DNA from: an uncultured Bacilli bacterium
GTDB lineage: Bacteria; Bacillota_I; Bacilli_A; RF39; UBA660
NCBI GenBank assembly: GCA_948543905.1
Contig: CAOVIS010000016.1
Coordinates: 1,035 to 14,393, forward strand
Direction of reading: 5' to 3'
DNA: 13,359 nt
Made by a program: the position numbers and the translations under genes. Below are positions 1 to 7,911 of the stretch, piece after piece (position 1 is the stretch's first letter; each line of letters starts with the position of its first letter). The notes under the pieces are model-generated. The model was given only the letters and a program-made list of their open reading frames with translations, had not been told where the DNA came from and searched no databases.

Positions 1-1
1 G

Positions 2-3000
2 TCAACTATCAATGAAAAATCTCCTGTTTCTTTAAATTTAATATATAATACTAATGATGTCGTATTAAATAAGGATTATGGATTAGGCCTTGGCTGGCGT
101 CTTAATATGCAAGAGACTATAACGGAAGTAACGGTTGATAATGTAAAATATTTAGAATATATTGATTCTGATGGTACTAATCATTATTTTACTCATGATT
201 ATAAAGAAAATGGTGAAATAGATAATACTAGTTGGGTAGACGAAGATGGTTTGGGTCTTAGTGCAACAATAAATACAAATGATATAATAGTAATCGACAA
301 AAATAAAAATAAGTACATTTTTACAAAGAATAATGATGTTTATTATTTAACTAAAATTGAAGATACTAAAGGAGCTAATCTAAATATAATATATACTAAT
401 AATAAAATTACGAAAATAATTGACGGAAATAGTTCAGAAATAACTATAGCTTATAATAGTAATAATATTGTTGTATCAAGTAGTAGTAGAACTACAACCA
501 TAAATATAACAAATAATTTAGTTACTAAAATTAGTTCTAAATATGGTGATATTAATATTAGTTATGATAATAATAAATTAATTTCACAAATAGAGGATAT
601 TAATGGATTGAAAACAGTTTTTTCTTATTTTGATGTTAGCCCTTATAAAATATCTAAGGTATCTTTATTAAGTACTGATAATGAAGTTAAAAATTATTTT
701 AGCTATGATTATGAACTTTTAACAACAAAAGTAAGAGAAAAATCTGGTAAATTTGTAGTTTATACTTTTAACAATCAGGGTAATTTAATAAGTGCAAATA
801 ATTATCAAGAAACAGAAAAGAATTTTGCTACTTTTGGTCTTGGCAAAAAATTAGTCGAAAAATTAGGATTAAAGTTAAGCAGTGCTAACTTTATAAGCAG
901 AGCTTTTAATAAAAAAATAATCGATTCTCCAGCTTTAAGTTATACTAAAAACTTAATTAAAAATAGTAGCTTAGAAGATGGAAATAATATGTTATTTAAT
1001 GTTCCAAGTAATAGAAGTACTGATTATGCTAGAACAGGTAAATATAGTCAAAAAATATTTGATAATGATTATTTAACTTTAAATAATTTAACTCTTAATA
1101 AAGAATATACTTTGAGTTTTTATGTTAAAAATAGTACTCATACAACTCTTAAGATAATGCAAGATAGTAATATTATGAACTCAATTAATATACCTATTAA
1201 TAATGACTTTAAAAGATTTAGCATTACTTTTACAGCAATTAATCAAAATCTTAAAGCACAATTTAATTGTACTGAAGCTATTTATATAGACGATATACAA
1301 TTAGAGGCTGGCCCTTTTGCTAATTATTATAATTTAATTGAAAATGGAGATTTTAAGGATGGCTTAAGTGGTTGGAAATATGAAATAAATGAGGCAGATG
1401 GTGATGGAATAGTAATACTTGCTAATGGTGATAAAGCATTTAAAGTTTATCCTAAAATTGGAGTTGATAAAAGCTTAAGTAAGACCTTTGATATTAGTGG
1501 TTGTGCTCCAGCTAATAAAGATGGCATAGGTGATACTTATTATTTATCGTTTATGTATAAAAGTACTTGTGTTAATAAAGATGGAGTTATGGCAGGAAAT
1601 ATTGGAGCTATAATTAATTTTTATCCTAATGAAGATGAAAATATTCCTGAAGAAGAAAGGAAATGTACAGCTAAATGTTCTATTCCAGTAAGTATTTTAT
1701 CAAGTAATGATGAGTGGCAATTTATGTTAGTACCTTTTTTCTCTGAACCTGAGTGTCCCTATAAAAAGGTCGCATTATATATGTTTTTAGGGAATAATGT
1801 TAATGAATTTACGGTTACAAATATATCATTAACCAAAGATATAGAACAAAACTATAATATAAATAATCCTAAAACAGGAAATTTGGATACTATTTTAAAT
1901 ACTAATAAAACAACTAGTGAGTTTAAATATGATAAGAATAATCAATTAACAAGTATGTTTAATCCTAAGGGTAAGAATTTTACTTTTGAGTATGACAATA
2001 ACATAACTGATAGAATATTAAAAGGCGTAAGTCCAACCGGTATATCTAATGAAATTAAATATGATAATAATGGTAATCCAGTTAAAACCATTATAAATAA
2101 TGTTAATCCTGATAATGAACTTATTAGTGATAAGCACTACTATATAAGACTTAAAGGAACAGCTAAATATTTAGATTGTGATTTTATCAATAGAAATATA
2201 AAGCTAAAAGAAGATGATTGTAGCCATGATGCTTTTATTGTTCATAAAATTGACCCTACAAGTTACTATTTTAAAATTGCTAATCTTTATATTACAGCTA
2301 GTGATTTAGTTTATCTATCAGCTATTAGTGATGGCGATGCTATGTTTGAATTAATAAAACAAGATAATGGCAGTTATAAAATAAAGTCTTATTTATTAGA
2401 AAAATATTTATGTAATAAAAATGGTGTTTTAACATTAAGTGATGATAACACCAAAGAAGAAGATACAGAGTTTTATTTTGAAGATACTAATACTAAAATG
2501 TTTATTGAATCAAAAGCCGAATATACTTCAGATGGCAGATTTATAACTAAAACTGTTGATACCTTGGGTAAAGTTACAAACTATGATATAAATGAGATAA
2601 ATGGACTTACTAATAGCATTAAGGATGCAAGTGATGTTGTAACATCTTATACTTATAATGATAAAGACCAAATAACTAAAGTAGTAAAAAATGAAAAAGA
2701 AGTAAATTATGAATATAATACTAATAATTTATTATCTAAAATAACTAGTGGTAATAAAGATTATACCTTTAGTTATGATGATTTCTTAAATACTAAAGAA
2801 ATAAAAATAAATGATAATACATTAATAACTAATGAATATGCTCCAAACAATGGTAATTTAATAAAATCTACTTATGGTAATAATTCTACAGTTAATTATG
2901 AATATGATGAACTTGATAGATTAGTAAAAACTACTAATGATAATAATACGATTATAAATAAATATGATAATATAGGTAATTTAGCTAAAATAAAAGATAA

Positions 3001-4807
3001 TAATGCTATTTATTCATATTATTATGATATTGATAATAAATTAAATAAATATAATTTAAAAGATAATAATTATAATAATTATGAAATCAGTTATAAATAT
3101 GATGAAAATAGTAATATAACTAAAAAAGATTATACTTTAAATACAGAAAAAGAAGAAATAGAATACTTATATAATGGTGATGATGCTGTAACAAAAGTAA
3201 CATTTGATAATCATAATCTAAATTATACTTATGATTATTTAGGAAGATTAACCTCTAAAAATATTGATAACCAAGCTCTTGTTTCTTGCTCTTATGTTCA
3301 TAATGGAAATAAAACCTCTACAACTATAAAATCAATGCAAATAGGTGATGATTTATATGAATATAAATATGATAATTTATATAATATAACAGATATATAT
3401 TTAAATAAAGAATTAATTCATCACTATGAATATGATAACTTTAATCAATTATTAATTGATATTGATTATATATCAAATAAAAAATATGCTTATAATTATG
3501 ATATGGAAGGTAATATAAGAACTAAAACTATTTTTGATTTAACTAATAGTGCTATTCTTAAAATGGATGCTTTTCTATATCAAAATAATACTTGGGAAGA
3601 CCAGTTAATTAGGTATAATAAAGATAATATTACATATGATGCAATAGGTAATCCAATAACTATTGGAAGTAAAAATTTAACATGGATAAATGGAAGACAA
3701 TTAAAGAGTTTAAGTGATAATAACTTAAATGTCGAATATGAATATGATAAAGATGGAATAAGAAATAAAAAGAAAGTAAATAATGAAGTTACCACCTATT
3801 TTACAGAAGAAAATAAAATAATATTTGAAAACAAGAATAATAATATGATATACTATATAAGAGATGAGGAAGGAACATTAATAGGATTTAAATATAATAA
3901 TGAAATATATTATTATCAAAAAAATATGCAAGAAGATATAATAGGCATAACAAATAGTAATCATGAATTACTATGTAGATATGATTATGATGCATGGGGA
4001 TATATATTAAGTATAAAAGATAAAGATAACAATGAAATAACAGACTTATCTCATATAGCATATCTAAATCCATTTAGATATAGAAGTTATTATTACGATA
4101 ATGAAACAAAGTTATATTATCTAAATAGTAGATACTATAATCCAGAGTGGGAAAGATTTATTAATGCAGATGGTATAATAGGAGCTAATAGGGATATACT
4201 TGGATATAACTTATATGCTTATGTAAGTAATAATCCTATTTGTAATATTGACAATGAAGGTCAAGGACTGTATCGTATATTAAAGAAAGCTAATGATATT
4301 TTAACTAAACCTATGTTGCGATTTGCATCTACTGTTATTGGTATTGTTGGCAAAATGCCATTATCTTCTAGAATGCTTAATAAATCTATAAGCAGTCCTA
4401 AAAAAGCAATTGATGGCTTGTTGAAAAACAAAATTGGAAAGTCTCCTGAATTAGAGGCGGCAGTTAGGCAATGTATGGAAAATAATTCTCACAAAGATAA
4501 TTATACATGTACAACCTTTAATGGAAAAGATGGAATAAAATTTTCTTCTGATAGAGATTTAGCTAATTCTGTTGGAAGTGCACATTTTATTGTAAATAAA
4601 ACTTCTAATGAATTTAATTATACAAGAATAAGTGTAAAGGTATATGATAGATATGATTTTGATAATAAAAGAGAAGATTTTAGTTTTTCCTCAATGGCAA
4701 ACAACATGAGATTGTCATATCAAAATAAAGACATATTAGAGCCATATAATTGGGAAGTAAATTACTATTATTATATGCCAGGACAAAAAACATGGTATGA
4801 ATCTTAA
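2..4807 (+). CDS. RHS/YD-repeat polymorphic toxin, 5' partial
   Basis: Large RHS-family protein, probably surface-exposed or exported, that carries a C-terminal effector. The frame is open from base 2, so the first ATG (107) is internal: the residues before it, ending GLGLGWRLNM, are a typical RHS start-of-barrel motif. Visible length is 1601 residues. In order: RHS beta-strand region (2-900); two jelly-roll-like modules (950-1320 and 1331-1840), each opening NLI.N and the first closing YIDDIQLEAGPFA; a beta-trefoil-like insert (2135-2500); many YD repeats of the form YDNNGNPVKT (about 1905-2130 and 2518-3860); the RHS-associated core (3870-4174) with NPFRYRSYYYDNETKLYYL and RYYNPEWERFINADG; a degenerate NPICNIDNEG boundary; and a tail of about 180 residues. 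Composition is extremely rich in Asn, Asp, Tyr and Lys. Signal peptide and promoter lie outside the window. Family call is firm; toxin activity is inferred. Confidence 0.93.
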   Translation, partial: STINEKSPVSLNLIYNTNDVVLNKDYGLGLGWRLNMQETITEVTVDNVKYLEYIDSDGTNHYFTHDYKENGEIDNTSWVDEDGLGLSATINTNDIIVIDKNKNKYIFTKNNDVYYLTKIEDTKGANLNIIYTNNKITKIIDGNSSEITIAYNSNNIVVSSSSRTTTINITNNLVTKISSKYGDINISYDNNKLISQIEDINGLKTVFSYFDVSPYKISKVSLLSTDNEVKNYFSYDYELLTTKVREKSGKFVVYTFNNQGNLISANNYQETEKNFATFGLGKKLVEKLGLKLSSANFISRAFNKKIIDSPALSYTKNLIKNSSLEDGNNMLFNVPSNRSTDYARTGKYSQKIFDNDYLTLNNLTLNKEYTLSFYVKNSTHTTLKIMQDSNIMNSINIPINNDFKRFSITFTAINQNLKAQFNCTEAIYIDDIQLEAGPFANYYNLIENGDFKDGLSGWKYEINEADGDGIVILANGDKAFKVYPKIGVDKSLSKTFDISGCAPANKDGIGDTYYLSFMYKSTCVNKDGVMAGNIGAIINFYPNEDENIPEEERKCTAKCSIPVSILSSNDEWQFMLVPFFSEPECPYKKVALYMFLGNNVNEFTVTNISLTKDIEQNYNINNPKTGNLDTILNTNKTTSEFKYDKNNQLTSMFNPKGKNFTFEYDNNITDRILKGVSPTGISNEIKYDNNGNPVKTIINNVNPDNELISDKHYYIRLKGTAKYLDCDFINRNIKLKEDDCSHDAFIVHKIDPTSYYFKIANLYITASDLVYLSAISDGDAMFELIKQDNGSYKIKSYLLEKYLCNKNGVLTLSDDNTKEEDTEFYFEDTNTKMFIESKAEYTSDGRFITKTVDTLGKVTNYDINEINGLTNSIKDASDVVTSYTYNDKDQITKVVKNEKEVNYEYNTNNLLSKITSGNKDYTFSYDDFLNTKEIKINDNTLITNEYAPNNGNLIKSTYGNNSTVNYEYDELDRLVKTTNDNNTIINKYDNIGNLAKIKDNNAIYSYYYDIDNKLNKYNLKDNNYNNYEISYKYDENSNITKKDYTLNTEKEEIEYLYNGDDAVTKVTFDNHNLNYTYDYLGRLTSKNIDNQALVSCSYVHNGNKTSTTIKSMQIGDDLYEYKYDNLYNITDIYLNKELIHHYEYDNFNQLLIDIDYISNKKYAYNYDMEGNIRTKTIFDLTNSAILKMDAFLYQNNTWEDQLIRYNKDNITYDAIGNPITIGSKNLTWINGRQLKSLSDNNLNVEYEYDKDGIRNKKKVNNEVTTYFTEENKIIFENKNNNMIYYIRDEEGTLIGFKYNNEIYYYQKNMQEDIIGITNSNHELLCRYDYDAWGYILSIKDKDNNEITDLSHIAYLNPFRYRSYYYDNETKLYYLNSRYYNPEWERFINADGIIGANRDILGYNLYAYVSNNPICNIDNEGQGLYRILKKANDILTKPMLRFASTVIGIVGKMPLSSRMLNKSISSPKKAIDGLLKNKIGKSPELEAAVRQCMENNSHKDNYTCTTFNGKDGIKFSSDRDLANSVGSAHFIVNKTSNEFNYTRISVKVYDRYDFDNKREDFSFSSMANNMRLSYQNKDILEPYNWEVNYYYYMPGQKTWYES
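950..1840 (+). other. two carbohydrate-binding-like jelly-roll modules in the RHS protein
   Basis: Two consecutive modules of about 120 and 170 residues. The first starts NLIKNSSLEDG and ends IYIDDIQLEAGPFANYY. The second starts NLIENGDFKDGLSGWKYE and ends VTNISLTKD. 'N-(L/I)-(I/V)-x-N-G-(D/S)-F' at the front and a 'DDIQLE' or 'NISLT' closing strand are hallmarks of CBM4/9-type beta-sandwiches common in Clostridia and Bacilli RHS and wall-associated proteins. A role in binding cell-surface glycans is inferred. Confidence 0.55.
2135..2500 (+). other. beta-trefoil (ricin-like) module inside the RHS protein
   Basis: This stretch interrupts the YD repeats. It begins HYYIRLKGTAKYLD and has repeated short blocks in which a Tyr-Phe or Tyr-Leu strand is followed by a polar turn (YYFKIANLYIT, GSYKIKSYLLEKYLC, EFYFEDT). 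That pattern resembles carbohydrate-binding ricin-type beta-trefoil domains, which often decorate secreted Gram-positive proteins. The canonical QxW motif is not evident, so the fold is inferred from the repeat pattern only. Confidence 0.5.
3814..3837 (+). repeat. 24-bp direct repeat, copy 1 (inside RHS gene)
   Basis: Identical over 24 bases to 5404-5427. Here it encodes the RHS residues around KIIFENKN. It begins TAAAATAATATTTG and ends ACAAGAA. Even in such AT-rich DNA, a 24-base exact match is unlikely by chance in 13 kb. Confidence 0.8.
4268..4804 (+). other. variable C-terminal tail of the RHS protein (candidate toxin domain)
   Basis: About 180 residues follow the RHS core and share no YD repeats. 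The first third is basic and weakly hydrophobic (FASTVIGIVGKMPLSSRML). Two cysteines flank a short loop (CMENNSHKDNYTC). The last 90 residues hold the most conserved-looking features: SSDRDLANSVGSAHFIV, then VKVYDRYDFDNKRED, then EPYNWEVNYYYYMPG. An 'alternating beta strand, then D-x-Y-D-F, then N-x-x, then PY-x-W' layout seems familiar from other Firmicutes toxin tails, but I cannot name the family. His in SAHF and the Asp/Tyr of DRYDF are candidate active residues. Activity is inferred from position only. Confidence 0.5.
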
Positions 4808-4834
4808 AATATATTTGAAAGTGAAAGGTATAAT

Positions 4835-5374
4835 ATGAAAAAATTTTTTAAAATTGTTGGAATAGTATTTATTACAATCAGTTTATTTTATATACAAAGA
4901 ATAATGACAAAAGACTTAATAAATAAATTAAAAAATAATAATAATATATCATAGGTGTACAAAGCTAATTGGAATATAGAAAATATGCCTAATCCTAAAA
5001 GGATAAATACTGTATTGGAGTTTATAGGAGCAGGAGATATTATGGCTCTTGAAGTTATGAAATATAATAAAAATAATTTTCAAAAATTAAAAGAGATGAA
5101 TATATTTAAAAATATTGAAGAAAATTCAAAAGAAGAAGTTAAAGAAATATTAGTTAATCATTTTGAAAGTTGTTTAAATAATGAGGAAGAGAAAATTTAT
5201 AAATCTTATTTTGACTTAGATACTTTAAGTACTAAAGATAATTATTATGCTATATTACATAGATATAGTGAAATAAGAGGAAATATATATGAAGTTTTAG
5301 TATTAGATAATAAAGAACAATTAATGTATTCAATGCATTGTAATTTTGGTGATAAGAATAGGGCCTTAGATTAA
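4835..5374 (+). pseudogene. membrane-anchored candidate immunity protein, broken by TAG at codon 40
   Basis: A ribosome binding site AAAGG (4824-4828) sits six bases before ATG 4835, only 27 bases after the RHS stop. The first 39 codons give MKKFFKIVGIVFITISLFYI plus a polar stretch: a single N-terminal membrane anchor with a short basic inside end. TAG at 4952-4954 stops the frame, and the same frame then stays open for 140 more codons (4955-5374), giving an acidic soluble domain with residues such as LEFIGAGDIMALEVMKYN and DNYYAILHRYSEIRGN. A restart at GTG 4955 is possible but has no ribosome binding site, so a nonsense mutation in a gene of about 180 residues is the simpler reading. Position and anchor suggest immunity to the RHS toxin, with the domain held outside the membrane. 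No family recognised. If TAG is read through at some rate, it may still work. Confidence 0.6.
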
Positions 5375-5390
5375 AAATCTGGGGCTTTTT
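5363..5390 (+). terminator. intrinsic terminator of the RHS unit
   Basis: A 10-bp stem (5363-5372 with 5376-5385, including two T-G wobbles) closes an AAA loop and is followed by TTTTT. It is the most GC-rich patch in the area. The stop codon TAA (5372-5374) of the preceding gene sits at the top of the hairpin. Confidence 0.88.
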
Positions 5391-5403
5391 CTTTACGTTA
5401 AAC

Positions 5404-5427
5404 TAAAATAATATTTGAAAACAAGAA
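5404..5427 (+). repeat. 24-bp direct repeat, copy 2 (RDD promoter)
   Basis: Exact copy of 3814-3837, here in non-coding DNA and containing the -35 box TTGAAA of the following promoter. Homology does not visibly extend upstream. Downstream, both copies reach a TGATATA within about 20 bases. Confidence 0.8.
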
Positions 5428-5442
5428 AAAGAGTGATATAAT
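5415..5442 (+). promoter_or_regulatory. sigma-A type promoter with extended -10
   Basis: TTGAAA (5415-5420), a 16-base spacer, then TATAAT (5437-5442), preceded by TG at 5434-5435, giving an extended -10. A ribosome binding site AAAAAGG (5446-5452) and ATG 5463 follow, so it should drive the RDD-like gene. Confidence 0.75.
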
Positions 5443-5462
5443 ATTAAAAAGGTTTTGATTAT

Positions 5463-5747
5463 ATGTTTGTAAAAATAAGACGTTTTATAGCACTTTATAT
5501 AGATTCATTAATTATTTTCTTTTCTGTTTATTATTTAAAAGAATCTTTATTATTTTTATTTGATAATATGTATTATTGGTGCTTTATAGAAGCGGCTAGT
5601 ATAGTTATGTTGTATAATATTTTTATTAGAAAGGATATCCTTATTGACTATGGAAGCCTAGGGAAAAAGATAATGCGATTAAAAATTTATCAGGATGGGA
5701 AGCCTTGCCTACTCGAGAAGAATTTGCATCTGATATTGAGTCTTTAA
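5463..5747 (+). pseudogene. RDD-family membrane protein, C-terminally truncated
   Basis: Starts at ATG 5463 behind a strong promoter and ribosome binding site. The N-terminus RRFIALYIDSLIIFFSVYYL holds the Arg and first Asp of the RDD signature and membrane segment 1. Segment 2 is CFIEAASIVMLYNIFI, followed by GSLGKKIMRLKIYQDGKP, the typical loop before the last part of the domain. RDD proteins normally continue with a further membrane segment, which is absent. The last 20 or so codons (after 5700) overlap the next reading frame, and only one of the two can be the ancestral coding frame there. RDD proteins are small integral membrane proteins of largely unknown function, some linked to ion transport. 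Probably a remnant left by a deletion near 5690-5705; a short functional protein cannot be excluded. Confidence 0.6.
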
Positions 5748-7847
5748 GAAAGATAGACGAATATAAAAAAGAATATTTTAGTAGTCTTAGATTAAAAAGA
5801 ACAGTTGTAAGTACCGATATTATGCCTAGAGAGTTGCATGAATATAATAATATATATTTAGATTTATTAATTAATTTATTTGAAGTAAATGATAATAGTA
5901 ATGTTTTATTTGATAAAATAAATGAACCTAAAAATGAAGATTTAGAATTATGTATTAAGTGTTATAAATTAAAGTTATACTTAGATAATATAAGGGAATA
6001 TATAGTTGAGACTAAATTAAGGTTAATTGCTTTAAATGAAATTTTAAATGAAATAAATAATTTAAGTCATTTATTTTTAAGTTTTAATATAGAAGAAGAG
6101 ACTATGTTAAAGGAGATACACAACTATTTAAGTGATATCGCAACTACAAGAGTAAAAGAAGTTTTGGTAAATATTGCTAGTTATGAAGTAGAATTTGAAG
6201 AAGAAATAGTTAATTCGAGATTAAATGAAGTAAGAGAGATGGCAATTTTAGTTATCCCAGACATAGTAGGATATTTAGAATCTTTAGATCTTGAACCTAA
6301 AATGCTAATCGCCTCTATTGAAAAAGAACTTGAAATATATGTCTATACTCATAAAAATAAACTAAAAGAATTAAGAAAAGATGCTGAAAGTTTAAATACA
6401 GATTTATTGTATTTAGATTTTGAAGATATTAAGGATAAAGAAGAAATTTTAGAAAGAATTAAGGCTTTAGAACTTGAATATAAAATTTTTAGTATTTATG
6501 GCCGAGACTTAGTAAGTTTTAATGATTTAGAAGAATTATATGAAAATAAATATTGGGTATTAATTAGTTGTATTTTTAAAGATTGTAATTTTAATATCTT
6601 AAATGAGGTAAATTTTACAGAATTAGAGTGCTACCAAAATATGGTTATGATTAAAATTAATGATATCGTGAAAGGTAATATTGTTAATGTTAATCTGTGG
6701 TGTTCGAAATATAAGGAAGAAACAAAAAAGATTATTGAGAATTTAATAGATGTTCTTAAAAGTAATGAAGAATTTTCTTTTTATGAGATATTAAATAATA
6801 GAATACTTCTAGCTTTAATTGCTGCAATTTCTTGTAGTGATGATTGGTTAAATTATTTTTTTCAAAATACTATGGTAAATATTAAGGATTACCCAGATGC
6901 TATTTTTTATCTTGATATATTTAATTGGGAAGAAGTTGTTCCCCTTGCTAGTGTTTATGAAATGAAGCAAATGTACAATTTTTATACTGTAGCGATGGGT
7001 ATTACGAATAGATTTTTGAAGATCCTCTATATAAATTGTATATGCTATATTTAAAATATAAAAGAGGAAGAGAAGTTGAATATAGATTGCCAGAAGGGAT
7101 AAACACTATTCATAAAAGTAGTATTGTAGACAATAGCAAAATTAATGGGATGTTAAAAGTTTTAGCTGATAAGTGTAATGGTAAAAAATTTATTATGCCA
7201 GCAACTTTAAAAAGTATAGGTGGGGACTTTTTTGATTTAATTTTTCAAGATTTGCATTCAGGTTTTAGTCTTGATATTGAGTTAAATAAACAACTAGAGG
7301 AACTACATTATAGAGCTTTATGGAGCTTAGATAGAGTAGTACTTCCACCAAATGTTAGAGTTATAGATAAAGCAATTAATTTTAAAAATCTATAGTCTTT
7401 AGAAATATCTGATTTTGAAGATGCTTCTCTTCTTAATGAAGAAGAATTATTTAAAATGTTTGTTGCTGAATCTTTTTATGCTGTGAAACTTCAAAAAGAA
7501 GGTGTTATAGAATTAGTGACTATGATAGAAAGCGGCAAGAAATGTATAAAACCGGTAGATATAGTAGTTCTGATCACTCCTATTTATATAAACATGACGA
7601 AACCTTTATAACTTTTAGAATTGAGCCATATTTTGAAGAATTAATATTAAAATCTAAAGATGGATATAGCATTAGTTTTAAAAAAGAAGAATTAACTTGT
7701 GAATGTGAAAGGGGTAGTTTACAGTTTAAGAATATTAGTAGACCTTCTTTATTTACAGAAGAGATAAGGTTAGTAATGAATTTAATAGTTCAAGAAATAG
7801 ATAAAAAATATTCTCAAGAACAATTATCAAGAAGAAGAGAAATATAA
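5705..7847 (+). pseudogene. large leucine-rich-repeat-like protein, broken in three places
   Basis: Three consecutive open frames join into one protein of about 714 residues if three lesions are repaired. (1) One base is missing near 7013-7018, in a run of five T: repair gives RFFEDPLYKLYMLYLKYKRG. (2) TAG at 7393-7395, with the same frame open on both sides. (3) One base is missing near 7517-7518: repair gives ELVDYDRKRQEMYKTGRY. With two bases added, the total is an exact multiple of three. The N-terminal two thirds are helical and acidic with coiled-coil-like stretches. The middle has LPEGINTI, MPATLKSIG and VVLPPNVRVI, resembling BspA-type LRR_5 repeats. The tail is a small beta-rich domain. 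TTG 5705 with AGGA at 5692-5695 could be the start, giving MPTREEFASDIESL, or the true start may be lost. Function unknown. Confidence 0.6.
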
Positions 7848-7865
7848 GAAATTGATTATTTTTAA

Positions 7866-7894
7866 TTGACTTAAATAACAATTTATACTAAAAT
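7866..7894 (+). promoter_or_regulatory. promoter of the T-box/hisS operon
   Basis: TTGACT (7866-7871), 17-base spacer, TAAAAT (7889-7894). Transcription would begin near 7901, a few bases before the T-box stem I. No better-spaced -10 is visible. Confidence 0.6.
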
Positions 7895-7910
7895 ACTAAT
7901 ATAGTATTTT
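7890..7910 (+). other. AT-only inverted repeat overlapping the operon promoter
   Basis: A perfect 9-bp inverted repeat (7890-7898 with 7902-7910) has a three-base loop and a T-rich right arm. It contains only one G-C pair. It could be a weak terminator for the upstream gene debris or an operator-like site over the -10 box. Its role is unresolved. Confidence 0.4.
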
Positions 7911-7911
7911 T

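Noticed and set aside
107..109. ATG 107 as the start of the RHS gene
   Set aside because: The frame is open upstream to the window edge and codes for the typical GLGLGWRLN motif before this Met.
1905..3860. YD-coding repeats as CRISPR or tandem DNA repeats
   Set aside because: The repetition is in protein motif and codon usage, not in evenly spaced identical DNA units.
3580..4073. Open frames on the - strand within the RHS gene
   Set aside because: They are antisense to strongly patterned YD repeats, hydrophobic because of AT-rich complement, and have no ribosome binding site or family match.
4640..4690. Colicin M-type catalytic motif in the RHS tail
   Set aside because: D-x-Y-D is present, but the following His-Arg pair at the required spacing is not.
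7010..7022. Programmed -1 frameshift at ATTTTTG
   Set aside because: The slip would create poor codon-anticodon pairing, and the gene has two further lesions, so simple loss of one T is a better explanation.
4952..7395. TAG reassigned to an amino acid in this organism
   Set aside because: asnS ends with TAG exactly at the family's normal C-terminus, so TAG acts as a stop here.
7884..7889. TATACT as the -10 box of the T-box promoter
   Set aside because: Only 12 bases from TTGACT; TAAAAT at 7889 has the proper 17-base spacing.
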